Positions 1-7,976 of a stretch of 64,000 nt of DNA are shown one piece after another. The first letter of the stretch is position 1. Every line of letters begins with the position of its first letter. The stretch is taken from NCBI RefSeq assembly GCF_014268815.2, contig NZ_JABWRE020000001.1:5337001-5401000 (forward strand), given 5' to 3'. Both the position numbers and the translations under genes were made by a program. Under the pieces are notes generated by a model. That model ran no database searches. It saw only the letters and a list, made by a program, of their open reading frames with translations, and was not told where the DNA came from. Origin of the DNA: Pseudomonas urmiensis. Its GTDB lineage: Bacteria > Pseudomonadota > Gammaproteobacteria > Pseudomonadales > Pseudomonadaceae.

Positions 1-451
1 GCTGCATGTGTTCTACGGCAGCATGGCGCTGCTGGTGGTGTGCACCATCGCCCACTACCTGACCACCGCGCAGATGACCGCGACCACCGCCTTGCGCCAG
101 CTCGACGGCGAGTTCGAGGCGGCAGCGCTGTCGCTCAAGGCGCCGCTTTATCGGCATTTCTTGAGGGTGACCGTGCCGATCTGCCTGCCAGCGCTGCTGG
201 ACATCATTCGCTACCTGTTCGTCTCGGCGATGACCACGGTGTCGGCGGCGATCTTCCTCTACAGCCCCGACACCATCCTTGCGGCCGTCGCCGTGCTGAA
301 CATGGACGACGCCGGCAACGTCGGCGGCGCTGCCGCCATGTCGACCCTGATCCTGCTAACCAGTGCGACCGCCTCATTGCTGCTAGCCGCAGCTTCTCGC
401 GGCCTGCTGCGCCGCTCCCAGGCCTGGCGCCAACGCGCCCCCGGCCATTGA
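1..451 (+). CDS. ABC transporter permease, 2-aminoethylphosphonate type (3' part)
   Basis: Only the C-terminal ~149 residues are in the window; the frame is open through base 1. Hydrophobic membrane segments surround an EAA-type cytoplasmic loop (EAAALSLKAPLYRHF, near bases 116-160), which docks permeases onto the ATPase of binding-protein-dependent importers. The stretch FLYSPDTILAAVAVLNMDDA resembles what I recall of PhnU/PhnV-type permeases for 2-aminoethylphosphonate. The gene is followed 30 bp later by a matching periplasmic binding protein, so the two belong to one operon whose ATPase gene should lie upstream of the window. The import role is well supported; substrate specificity is inferred from family resemblance, and iron(III)-type permeases are the main alternative. 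Confidence 0.8.
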   Translation, partial: LHVFYGSMALLVVCTIAHYLTTAQMTATTALRQLDGEFEAAALSLKAPLYRHFLRVTVPICLPALLDIIRYLFVSAMTTVSAAIFLYSPDTILAAVAVLNMDDAGNVGGAAAMSTLILLTSATASLLLAAASRGLLRRSQAWRQRAPGH

Positions 452-481
452 CCGACTGCCAACCCTGAAAGGAACCGCAAC

Positions 482-1507
482 ATGTTCAAGCCCTTTGCAC
501 TTGCCGCTGCCGTATCCGCTGTATTCAGCCTGCAGGCTACGGCCGCCGGGAGCCAGCTGACGGTCTACACCGCCCTGGAGGCCGAGCAGCTCAAGAGCTA
601 CAAGCAGGCCTTCGAAAAGGCCAACCCGGACATCGAGATCAAGTGGGTGCGCGATTCCACCGGCATCATCACCGCCAAGCTGCTGGCGGAAAAAGACCGC
701 CCGCAGGCCGACGCCGTGTGGGGGCTGGCGGCCTCCAGCCTGGCCATTCTCGACCAGCACCAGATGCTTGAAGCCTATGCGCCAAAAGACCTGGAGAAGA
801 TCTCCAAAAACTACCGCGACGCCGCCAACCCGCCAGCCTGGGTGGGCATGGACGTGTGGGCCGCGACTATCTGCTTCAACACCGTCGAGGCCGAAAAGCA
901 GGGCCTGAGCAAGCCCGTCAGCTGGCAGGACCTGACCAAACCTGAGTACAAAGGCAAGATCGTCATGCCCAACCCGGCCTCCTCCGGCACCGGCTTCCTG
1001 GACGTCAGCGCCTGGCTGCAAACCTTTGGCGAGCCGCAGGGTTGGGCCTACATGGACGGGCTGCACCAGAACATCGGCCAGTATGTGCATTCCGGCTCCA
1101 AGCCCTGCAAGCTGGCAGCCTCGGGTGAATTCCCGATTGGTATTTCCTTCGAGTACCCGGCGGTGCAGCTCAAGCGCCAAGGGGCGCCGCTGGACATCAT
1201 CCTGCCCAAAGAAGGTCTAGGCTGGGAAATCGAAGCGACTGCAGTGATCAAGGGCACGCCGAAGGCAGAGGCGGCCAAGCGTTTGGCTGACTTCTCCGCA
1301 AGCCCCGCGGCAATGGAGCTGTACAAAGAAAACTTTGCAGTGCTGGCCGCGCCAGGGATCGCCAAGCCACAGACCGAGCTGCCAGCGGACTACGAGCAGC
1401 GCTTGATCAAGAATGACTTTGCCTGGGCCTCAAAGAACCGCGACCAGATCCTGGCTGAATGGCGCAAGCGCTATGACGGCAAGTCGGAGAAAGTGGCCCA
1501 GCAGTAA
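482..1507 (+). CDS. Periplasmic substrate-binding protein, putative 2-aminoethylphosphonate transporter
   Basis: A 341-residue protein with a Sec signal peptide (about residues 1-22, ending ATAAG) and the type 2 periplasmic-binding fold of the iron/AEP family: VYTALEAEQL near the mature N-terminus, ADAVWGLAAS near residue 80 and GKIVMPNPASSGTGF near residue 160. It would capture a ligand in the periplasm and hand it to the permease encoded 30 bp upstream. An AAGGAACC ribosome-binding site precedes the ATG. The AEP assignment rests on similarity to the PhnS-type family and on the permease. Related proteins bind ferric iron or spermidine, so the ligand is not certain. A hairpin 9 bp after the stop probably ends the operon. 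Confidence 0.8.
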   Translation: MFKPFALAAAVSAVFSLQATAAGSQLTVYTALEAEQLKSYKQAFEKANPDIEIKWVRDSTGIITAKLLAEKDRPQADAVWGLAASSLAILDQHQMLEAYAPKDLEKISKNYRDAANPPAWVGMDVWAATICFNTVEAEKQGLSKPVSWQDLTKPEYKGKIVMPNPASSGTGFLDVSAWLQTFGEPQGWAYMDGLHQNIGQYVHSGSKPCKLAASGEFPIGISFEYPAVQLKRQGAPLDIILPKEGLGWEIEATAVIKGTPKAEAAKRLADFSASPAAMELYKENFAVLAAPGIAKPQTELPADYEQRLIKNDFAWASKNRDQILAEWRKRYDGKSEKVAQQ

Positions 1508-1515
1508 AGGTGCCT

Positions 1516-1534
1516 GGGGCCACAAAGCGGCCCC
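1516..1534 (+). terminator. GGGGCC...GGCCCC hairpin after the binding-protein gene
   Basis: The sequence GGGGCCACAAAGCGGCCCC folds into a short GC stem 8 bp after the stop codon at 1507. No U-tract follows, so it may act as an mRNA 3'-end stabiliser or weak terminator. Very similar hairpins occur at 5099-5117 and 50036-50056. Confidence 0.5.
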
Positions 1535-1713
1535 AATAACCAATTGCCCAGGAGAATGTTCGAGCTGAGTGATGGCCTCGCCGATGTAGTCGTCGGCGCC
1601 GTGCTGTGGGATGAGCAGGCCAAGGAGGTGGGCGTGGCCGGTGATCGATTTGCAGGTGTTGAAGGGCAAGGCGTTGGCGTTGCTGTGAAAGGGGGCGGGG
1701 GCTGTGCCGGCCC

Positions 1714-1738
1714 TATCGCGGGGCAAGCCCGCTCCCAC
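1714..1738. repeat. Single REP element
   Basis: The sequence tatcgcggggcaagcccgct plus cccac is one copy of the REP unit used throughout this window. Unlike most other loci it is not paired with a clear inverted partner. The rest of the 1535-1771 gap shows no convincing gene on either strand. Confidence 0.8.
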
Positions 1739-1771
1739 GAGCCCGCGATGGGGCCGGCATAGAAGACGCCA

Positions 1772-3136
1772 TCACAACTGGCTAACCAACACCTCCAACT
1801 GCTCCTGGCGCTCCGCCTGGTTGACCCGCGCCCCAGGGTTGAGCGTCGACCACAGCGGATGCGCCCGGGCCTTGTTCAGCGCCTCAGGCAGCTTGCCTTC
1901 GCGCCAGGCTTTTTCATCCGCTGCGCCCAGGCGAATGCTGTCCTGCGCCGCATGCCCACGGCTTTCCAAGGCTTGCACCAACTGCTGCTGGCGCAGCGCC
2001 AACAGGCGCAAGACGCTGTCATCCACGGTCAGCTCGCGCTGGCCCTTCAACTTGCCCATCAACCTTGAGCCGTAATTGCGTGCGGTCTGCAATGCGCCGC
2101 CAGCGATGGCCCCGGCCAGCGCGGCAGCGCCAAGGGTCAGGCCGCCGACCAACAGATCCACACCGGCGCCGGCCGCAGCACCGGCGGCAACTCCGCTGCC
2201 CAGGCGCACGCCCAACAGCTTGAGGGTTTCCGGGTTGAACAGATCATCTCCCCAGCGCCCGTCCAGCAACGGCAGGTCGCCGGCATTGGCGTCTTCGCGG
2301 CGAAACGCATACAGCTTGAGCAATGCTTCGACACAGCGCTGCTCACGCTGACGTACATCCTGGCGCAGCGCTTCGATGGCCTTGGCTTCAGCCGCAGGCT
2401 CGGCCTCGACACTGCGTCGGCAGGCGGCGCAGTCGAGCAACAATTCGGCGATCAGGCGTTTGCCGCTGTGCTGGCGGGCCAGGCGCTGAGCCTGCTGGTC
2501 GTCGATCAGGCGCTGGAGCGAGGGGCGCGCATCCTCCAGCAACAGGGCCAGGCTTTCATACAGCCGCCGCTCACCGTCTTCAGGAGGGGCAACGCTGTCG
2601 AATCGCACTAACGCGTGCAGGCCAAGGCGGGCGAGGGCTTCGCGCCATTCGGGCTCGCGGTGTTGGCTGCTGGCGACGAAGTTGAGCACCGGCAGCAGCG
2701 GCTTGCCACAGCTGGCCAGCACTTGCAGTTCATCGCGGTACTTGGCCAGCACCGGTTCACGGGCATCGATCACATACAGCCCGGCATTGCTCGCCAGCAG
2801 CTGGCGCAGCACCTTGGCTTCCTGCTCGAAGCGCTGGCGCGCCTCACTGCCCTGAAGAAAGCGCTGTAGACGCGCCGGCCCGTCCAACCGTTCACCAGGG
2901 CGCTCCAGCCGTTCCAGGTAATCGAGCAGGGCGATGGCGTCTTCCAGCCCTGGCGTATCGTACAACTCCAGTAGCGGCTCGCCGTCCACCGACAGCCGTG
3001 CGCCTTCGACATGGCGAGTGGTGCTGGGGCGGTGCGACACCTCGCCGAAACCGACGTCACGGGTCAGGGTACGCAGCAGCGAGGTCTTGCCGACGTTGGT
3101 GTGGCCGACCACGGCCAGTTTCAGCGGCTCAGTCAT
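1772..3136 (-). CDS. DUF3482 GTPase of the Era/TrmE-like superfamily
   Basis: A 454-residue protein with an N-terminal P-loop GTPase domain: G1 motif GHTNVGKTS (residues ~11-19), a G2-like threonine in PSTTRHVEG and G3 motif DTPGLED (~60-66). The C-terminal half is the DUF3482 region and contains a glycine/alanine-rich hydrophobic segment (GVAAGAAAGAGVDLLVGGLT, ~320-340) that could insert into or press on a membrane. The start at 3136 is preferred over 3142 because GGAG then lies 7 bp upstream. It overlaps the end of the DUF2868 gene by 8 bp, so the two are translationally coupled. The precise role is unknown. GTP binding is clear from sequence; a job together with the membrane partner is inferred from the gene pairing. 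Confidence 0.85.
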   Translation of the reverse strand: MTEPLKLAVVGHTNVGKTSLLRTLTRDVGFGEVSHRPSTTRHVEGARLSVDGEPLLELYDTPGLEDAIALLDYLERLERPGERLDGPARLQRFLQGSEARQRFEQEAKVLRQLLASNAGLYVIDAREPVLAKYRDELQVLASCGKPLLPVLNFVASSQHREPEWREALARLGLHALVRFDSVAPPEDGERRLYESLALLLEDARPSLQRLIDDQQAQRLARQHSGKRLIAELLLDCAACRRSVEAEPAAEAKAIEALRQDVRQREQRCVEALLKLYAFRREDANAGDLPLLDGRWGDDLFNPETLKLLGVRLGSGVAAGAAAGAGVDLLVGGLTLGAAALAGAIAGGALQTARNYGSRLMGKLKGQRELTVDDSVLRLLALRQQQLVQALESRGHAAQDSIRLGAADEKAWREGKLPEALNKARAHPLWSTLNPGARVNQAERQEQLEVLVSQL

Positions 3137-4520
3137 GGCCATGCTCCAACCAGGTCAGGGGCGAGGTATCGGCGTGAGGCAGGCCGAGGCGGTCGAGGGC
3201 TTCGTGCCAGTCGCCCAGGCGCGCCGCATCCAGTGCTTGGCCGGGAAGCGCCTGGAGCAGCCAGATACGCGTGGCGCCGGCATTGCGGGCAAGCTCGGCG
3301 AGCAGCGCCAGGCTGCCGCGGTCCGGCGAGCGGCGTGGGTCGCAGGCGATGGCCAGGCGCGCCGGTGGAAAGCGGCTCAGTTGTTCGAGCAGCTTGTTGC
3401 GAGACTCGCGGCTGTCGAGGATGCCAGCGTTGGTTACGCCTGGGGCAAGCTTGGGCGGCCAGGGGCGCTGGTCGTCCAGTTCAAGCCCTACCAGCAACGC
3501 GCCGCTGGCATCTGACTCCAGTTGTCCCGGCTGGAAATGCGGCAGGGCATCTGGCGCCGCATCTTGTACGCCAAGGCGTTCGCTGCGCGGCATCAATGCA
3601 TCGCGCAGTTGGGCATAGCCGGGCAGGCTCAAGTCCAGCGTCAAGCGCTCGCGACCTTGGCGCCAGCGCCACAGGCACAGCAGCGCCAGTAGCAAGCGCG
3701 GCAGCAGGCCGTACACCAGCACTACCCCGAGCAGCCAACTGGCCCAGGCCTGACGCGCCAGGTCGAGGGCCGGCAGCGTATCGCCGCTGGCGCGGATCAT
3801 GGCTTCATCGGGCACGGCAAAGCCCAGCAACGAGGGCAGGGCGCCGAGGGCATGCGTGAGGCTGATGAAGGGCTCGGCGGCGAGCAGGGTGGTTTCCCAG
3901 ACGAAGCCATAGCGCCGAGTCGCCAGCAACGCCAATAGCATCAGCAATGCGGCGATCATCGCCAGCAGCCACAAGCCATGGACCAGCGCGCCCAGTAGCC
4001 AGCGGTTGAGGCGCTGGCGCTGCAGCAGAATCAGTAACGCCGGCGCCAGTTGTGCGGCCTTGGCATCGCGGGCAAAGCGCTCGCTGAGCCATAGCCACAG
4101 GCGGCCCAGCACTGCGCCTTGTTCACCTGCGGTGGTGAAGCTCACGGCCCAGCCGATCAGCATCAGCAGGTTCAGCCCAAGCAGGCTGCCCAGTGCCCAG
4201 AACACATTCACCGGTCGTTGGCCATCGCCCAAAGCCGCCAGGCCAAGGCCTGCGCCGCTGAACAGGGCAAACAGCAGCAGCGCCAGCAAGGCCAGGCGCG
4301 CGCCCTGCTTCCAGTGGCGCAGGGCCTCGGCCATGCCATCGCGCTCGGCCAGCCACAGGGCGCGGCTCTCGATGCGTGCCGCCAGGTCGCCGCCCAGCTG
4401 GCGGGCACGGCGGTTGGCTTCCTGGTCTTCCAGGGGCCCGGCGTGTTCCTCGCGCAGGCGCACCGCTTCGGTGAGCCAGCGCTTGTCGAGTGGAGTCGGT
4501 GCAGTCACAAGGTCTTCCAT
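3129..4520 (-). CDS. DUF2868 multi-pass membrane protein
   Basis: A 463-residue protein with four or so strongly hydrophobic stretches: [20 protein letters not shown] (~94-113), a second near 130-150, WLLAMIAALLMLLALLA (~183-199) and one near 265-290. The N-terminal ~75 residues are charged, and the C-terminal ~150 residues are soluble with the pattern of a nucleotide-handling fold (LAIACDPRRSPDRG). It matches the DUF2868 family, which is regularly found next to DUF3482 GTPases. It is the first gene of a two-gene operon divergent from folA, with 54 bp between the starts. I know of no experimentally defined function. Confidence 0.85.
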   Translation of the reverse strand: MEDLVTAPTPLDKRWLTEAVRLREEHAGPLEDQEANRRARQLGGDLAARIESRALWLAERDGMAEALRHWKQGARLALLALLLFALFSGAGLGLAALGDGQRPVNVFWALGSLLGLNLLMLIGWAVSFTTAGEQGAVLGRLWLWLSERFARDAKAAQLAPALLILLQRQRLNRWLLGALVHGLWLLAMIAALLMLLALLATRRYGFVWETTLLAAEPFISLTHALGALPSLLGFAVPDEAMIRASGDTLPALDLARQAWASWLLGVVLVYGLLPRLLLALLCLWRWRQGRERLTLDLSLPGYAQLRDALMPRSERLGVQDAAPDALPHFQPGQLESDASGALLVGLELDDQRPWPPKLAPGVTNAGILDSRESRNKLLEQLSRFPPARLAIACDPRRSPDRGSLALLAELARNAGATRIWLLQALPGQALDAARLGDWHEALDRLGLPHADTSPLTWLEHGHD

Positions 4521-4574
4521 TGCACAGGTCAGGGCACAAGCTTAACCCAGGCTTGGTTTGCTATCCTCGCCGAC

Positions 4575-5093
4575 ATGAATACATCACTCCCCCTCAGCCT
4601 GATCGCGGCGTGCGCCGAGAACCGCGTGATTGGCATCGACAATTCCATGCCCTGGCACCTGCCGGGGGATTTCAAGTACTTCAAGGCTACCACCTTGGGC
4701 AAGCCGATCATCATGGGTCGCAAGACCTGGGATTCGCTGGGCCGGCCGCTACCAGGCCGGCTGAACATCGTCGTCAGCCGTCAGCCGGGGTTGCAGCTTG
4801 AAGGCGCTGAAGTGTTCGCGTCGCTGGAGCAGGCGCTGCAACGCGCCGAGCAGTGGGCCCAGGAGCAGGGCGTCGATGAGCTGATGCTGATTGGCGGCGC
4901 GCAGCTGTACGCACTGGCGCTGGAGCAGGGGTTGGTCAGCCGCATGTACCTGACGCGGGTCGAGCTGTCGCCAGAAGGTGATGCCTGGTTCCCTGAGTTC
5001 GACCAGGCGCAGTGGGCGCTGGCCTCCAGCCAGGCGCAGGCAAGCGAAGGCGGCAAGCCGGCTTATCATTTCGAGGTGTGGGACAAGCGTTGA
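4575..5093 (+). CDS. folA: Dihydrofolate reductase
   Basis: A 172-residue enzyme reducing dihydrofolate to tetrahydrofolate with NADPH, needed for thymidylate, purine and methionine synthesis. Diagnostic motifs are the substrate loop GIDNSMPWHLPGDFKYF with the catalytic Asp and Trp (~20-36), the NADPH motif IMGRKTWDSLGRPLPGR (~48-64), GGAQLYALAL (~112-121) and the C-terminal FEVWDK. The ATG at 4575 gives the standard length; the frame is open further upstream, but that is only antisense to the DUF2868 gene. A GC hairpin lies just after the stop, between it and the convergent tcyP. Confidence 0.97.
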   Translation: MNTSLPLSLIAACAENRVIGIDNSMPWHLPGDFKYFKATTLGKPIIMGRKTWDSLGRPLPGRLNIVVSRQPGLQLEGAEVFASLEQALQRAEQWAQEQGVDELMLIGGAQLYALALEQGLVSRMYLTRVELSPEGDAWFPEFDQAQWALASSQAQASEGGKPAYHFEVWDKR

Positions 5094-5098
5094 GACAG

Positions 5099-5117
5099 GG
5101 GGCCGCAAAGCGGCCCC
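5099..5117. terminator. Hairpin between convergent folA and tcyP
   Basis: GGGGCCGCAAAGCGGCCCC is a perfect 8-bp stem with an AAA loop, lying between the folA and tcyP stops. It reads the same way from both strands apart from the loop and has only four A/T bases on one side, so it may serve both transcripts without a classical U-tract. Confidence 0.6.
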
Positions 5118-5124
5118 AAAATGC

Positions 5125-6516
5125 TCAGGAATGACTCAGCTGCGCATGCTGATCATCACCCAGCACGTGATGATCGGTCTGCTTGAGCAACTGGCTCGTC
5201 ACCACGCCCGCGGTCATCGACCCACTCACGTTCAACGCCGTGCGGCCCATGTCGATCAGCGGTTCTACCGAGATCAACAGCGCCACCAGTTCAACCGGCA
5301 GCCCCATCGCCGGCAGCACGATCAGCGCAGCGAAGGTCGCACCCCCGCCAACCCCGGCGACCCCTGCCGAGCTCAGGGTGACGATGGCCACCAGCGTGGC
5401 GATCCACAGCGGGTCGAAGGTGTTGATGCCCACCGCTGGGGCAACCATCACCGCCAACATGGCCGGGTACAGACCGGCGCAGCCGTTCTGGCCGATGGTG
5501 GTGCCAAACGAGGCGCTGAAGCTGGCAATCGACTGCGGCACACCCAGGCGGCGGGTTTGCGCTTCGATGTTCAGGGGAATGCTCGCCGCACTGGAGCGGC
5601 TGGTGAAGGCGAACGTCAGCACTGGCCAGACCTTACGGAAGAAGCGCAGCGGGCTGACGCCGGTAGCGGCCAGGATCACCCCGTGAACCACGAACATCAG
5701 CCCCAGGCCGAGGTAGGACACCAGCACGAAACTGCCCAGCTTGAGGATGTCGTCCAGGTTGGAGCTGGCGACCACCTTGGTCATCAAGGCCAGCACGCCG
5801 TAAGGGGTGAGCGTCATCACCAGGCGCACCAGGCGCATCACCCAGGCTTGCAGGGTGTCGATGGCCGACAGGGCGCGCTCGCCCTTGTCTTTGTCGTCCT
5901 TGATCAACTGCAGCGCGGCCAGGCCCATGAACACGGCGAAGATCACCACGCTGATGATCGAGGTCGGTTTGGCCCGGGCCAGATCCGCTACCGGGTTGCT
6001 GGGGATGAACGACAGCAGCAGCTGCGGGATATTGAGGTCGGCGACCTTGCCGGCGTAGTCGCTCTGGATCGCTTGCAGGCGCGCCGCTTCCGGCACGCCC
6101 GCTACCAGCCCTTCGGCGCTGAGGCCGAACAGGTTGGTCAGGACGATACCGATCAGCGCGGCAATGGCGGTGGTCAGCAGCAGGGTGCCAATGCTCAAAA
6201 CGCTGATCCGGCCCAGCGAGGAGGCGTTGTGCAGACGGGCGACGGCGCTGAGGATCGAGGCGAAGATCAGCGGCATGACGATCATCTGCAACAGGCCGAC
6301 ATAGCCGTTACCGATCAAGTCGAGCCAGCCGATGGTGGCCTTGAGCACCGGATGGCCGGCGCCATAGATCGTGTGCAGGACCAGGCCGAACACCACGCCC
6401 AGCACCAGACCGAGCAAGACTTTCTTGGCCAGGCTCCACTGGGTGCGGCGGGTTTGTGCCAGGCCCAGCAACAGGGCCAGCAATGCCAGCAGATTGAGTG
6501 ACAGCGGCAGGTTCAT
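5125..6516 (-). CDS. tcyP: L-cystine:cation symporter, TcyP type
   Basis: A 463-residue inner-membrane protein of the dicarboxylate/amino acid:cation symporter family, exactly the length of E. coli TcyP (YdjN). Family signatures are the serine-rich re-entrant loop [15 protein letters not shown] (~303-317), [20 protein letters not shown] (~336-355) and a C-terminal glycine-rich hairpin [14 protein letters not shown] (~379-392). It would import cystine as a sulfur source. It diverges from pchP across a 243-bp gap containing a palindrome at 6625-6640, a plausible LysR-type (CysB-like) site, although I cannot confirm the regulator. Confidence 0.9.
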   Translation of the reverse strand: MNLPLSLNLLALLALLLGLAQTRRTQWSLAKKVLLGLVLGVVFGLVLHTIYGAGHPVLKATIGWLDLIGNGYVGLLQMIVMPLIFASILSAVARLHNASSLGRISVLSIGTLLLTTAIAALIGIVLTNLFGLSAEGLVAGVPEAARLQAIQSDYAGKVADLNIPQLLLSFIPSNPVADLARAKPTSIISVVIFAVFMGLAALQLIKDDKDKGERALSAIDTLQAWVMRLVRLVMTLTPYGVLALMTKVVASSNLDDILKLGSFVLVSYLGLGLMFVVHGVILAATGVSPLRFFRKVWPVLTFAFTSRSSAASIPLNIEAQTRRLGVPQSIASFSASFGTTIGQNGCAGLYPAMLAVMVAPAVGINTFDPLWIATLVAIVTLSSAGVAGVGGGATFAALIVLPAMGLPVELVALLISVEPLIDMGRTALNVSGSMTAGVVTSQLLKQTDHHVLGDDQHAQLSHS

Positions 6517-6594
6517 TGAAGCTCCAGAATCGAATACAAGGCGTCGCGTCTGTGCGCGATTGCGAACGCAAATGCTAACAGCCTGAAAACAAAC

Positions 6595-6640
6595 GAATTT
6601 ATATTCAAATGGAATGTGCTTAGTCGTTATTGGAATAACG
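6595..6640. promoter_or_regulatory. Two dyad sites in the tcyP-pchP divergent promoter region
   Basis: Two dyads are visible in an AT-rich block: GAATTTATATTC at 6595-6606 and the 16-bp palindrome CGTTATTGGAATAACG at 6625-6640 (7-bp arms, GG centre). They lie 80-125 bp upstream of the tcyP start and 120-165 bp upstream of the pchP start. They look like operator half-site pairs for a dimeric regulator such as a LysR protein. The regulator identity is inference. Confidence 0.5.
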
Positions 6641-6759
6641 CGCTGTCGCTATTGAGCAATCAAGGCGGCGCTTTCGAGCTGTATTGAAGTCGTTGTGGGC
6701 CATCCCCTGCGCGGATTGTTGGCTAGCGTTGTTGGGCCAACCTTTCAGGAGAGTTGCAC

Positions 6760-7815
6760 ATGACGAACGCTGCGAAGATGCTCGCGGCAGGCTTGGCCCT
6801 GGCCCTGAGCCTCGACACCTGGGCCACCGAGCTCAAGCACTGGCCCACTGAGGCCGCCAAGCAACTGGACAGCATGATCGCCGCCAATGCCCACAAGGGT
6901 AATTACGCGGTGTTCGACATGGACAACACCAGCTACCGCTTCGACCTCGAAGAAGCTTTGCTGCCGTTCATGGAGAACAAAGGCCTGCTCAGTCGGGACA
7001 AGCTCGACCCTTCGTTGAAGCTGATGCCGTTCAAAGATACCGCCGAGCACAAGGAGAGCTTGTTCAGCTATTACTACCGGCTCTGTGAGATCGACGACAT
7101 GGTCTGCTACCCCTGGGTCGCCCAGGTGTTCGCGGGCTTTACCCTCAAGGAGCTGAAGGTGCAGGTCGATGCGCTGATGGCCTCGGGCAAGCCGGTGCCT
7201 AGCACCTATTTTGAGGGGGATCAGGTCAAGGCGATCGAGGTGCAGCCGCCCAAGGTGTTCACTGGCCAGACCGAGCTTTTCAACAAGTTGATGGAGAACG
7301 GCATCGAGGTCTATGTGATTTCCGCTGCTTCCGAAGAGTTGGTGCGCATGGTCGCTGCCGATCCCAAGTACGGTTACAACGTGAAGCCTGAGAACGTCAT
7401 TGGCGTCAGTTTGCTGCTCAAGGATCGCGACAGCGGTCAGCTGACCACGGCACGTAAGCAGATCTCGGCCGGGCACTATGATCCCAAGGCCAATGAGTCG
7501 CTGGAGCTGACCCCTTATCTGTGGACCCCGGCGACCTGGATGGCCGGCAAGCAGGCGGCGATCCTGACCTATATCGATGAATGGAAGAAACCGGTGCTGG
7601 TGGGGGGGGATACCCCTACCAGCGACGGCTACATGCAGTTCCATGGGGTCGATGTCGGCAAGGGCGGGATTCACCTGTGGATCAATCGCAAGGCCAAGTA
7701 CCTGGATCAGCTTAACGGCATGATCGCCAAGCATGCGGCGGCTCAGGCCAAGGAAGGCTTGCCGGTGACGGCCGACAAGAACTGGGTGATCGTTACCCCT
7801 GAGCAGATTCAGTGA
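6760..7815 (+). CDS. pchP: Periplasmic phosphorylcholine phosphatase (HAD superfamily)
   Basis: A 351-residue HAD hydrolase with a Sec signal peptide (~1-22). The three HAD motifs fit the Pseudomonas aeruginosa PchP pattern: motif I DMDNT (53-57, nucleophile Asp53), motif II SAA (188-190) and motif III GDTPTSD (283-289), preceded by a conserved Lys region. PchP cleaves phosphorylcholine to choline and phosphate in the periplasm, so that choline can be used as an osmoprotectant or carbon source. The ATG at 6760 is chosen because AGGAG lies 8 bp upstream; an in-frame TTG two codons earlier is less likely. A paired REP follows the stop. Another secreted phosphatase of the same fold is the alternative. 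Confidence 0.85.
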   Translation: MTNAAKMLAAGLALALSLDTWATELKHWPTEAAKQLDSMIAANAHKGNYAVFDMDNTSYRFDLEEALLPFMENKGLLSRDKLDPSLKLMPFKDTAEHKESLFSYYYRLCEIDDMVCYPWVAQVFAGFTLKELKVQVDALMASGKPVPSTYFEGDQVKAIEVQPPKVFTGQTELFNKLMENGIEVYVISAASEELVRMVAADPKYGYNVKPENVIGVSLLLKDRDSGQLTTARKQISAGHYDPKANESLELTPYLWTPATWMAGKQAAILTYIDEWKKPVLVGGDTPTSDGYMQFHGVDVGKGGIHLWINRKAKYLDQLNGMIAKHAAAQAKEGLPVTADKNWVIVTPEQIQ

Positions 7816-7820
7816 GGGTC

Positions 7821-7914
7821 AATCGCGGGGCAAGCCCGCTCCCACGAGTGCGTGGGTGATTGCTCAACGGCGCGGCCAGTCGCGGCTTGCGTGGGAGCGG
7901 GCTTGCCCCGCGAT
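7821..7914. repeat. Inverted REP pair
   Basis: Two REP units in inverted orientation (atcgcggggcaagcccgctc and its complement), separated by ~43 bp, lie between the convergent pchP and ilvD genes. Their cgcggggc ends point outward. Confidence 0.85.
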
Positions 7915-7931
7915 GAGGTCGCCCCAGGCAT

Positions 7932-7959
7932 AAAAAAACGGCGCACCAGGCGCCGTTTT
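7932..7959 (-). terminator. Intrinsic terminator of ilvD
   Basis: On the minus strand an 8-bp stem AACGGCGC/GCGCCGTT with a 5-nt loop is followed by seven U residues, 18 bp after the ilvD stop. It is a classical rho-independent terminator. Confidence 0.9.
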
Positions 7960-7976
7960 CTATCTCTCGCTAAGCC

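Noticed and set aside
1430..1762. Short frames on both strands in the gap after the binding-protein gene (for example MFELSDGLADVVVGAVLWDE on the plus strand)
   Set aside because: No clear family, no good ribosome-binding site, and one overlaps both the upstream gene and a REP. It could be a gene remnant, but the evidence is too thin to annotate.
4978..6501. 507-codon plus-strand frame rich in Gln, His and Arg opposite tcyP
   Set aside because: Composition is typical of the reverse complement of a membrane-protein gene; the cystine transporter on the other strand is unambiguous.
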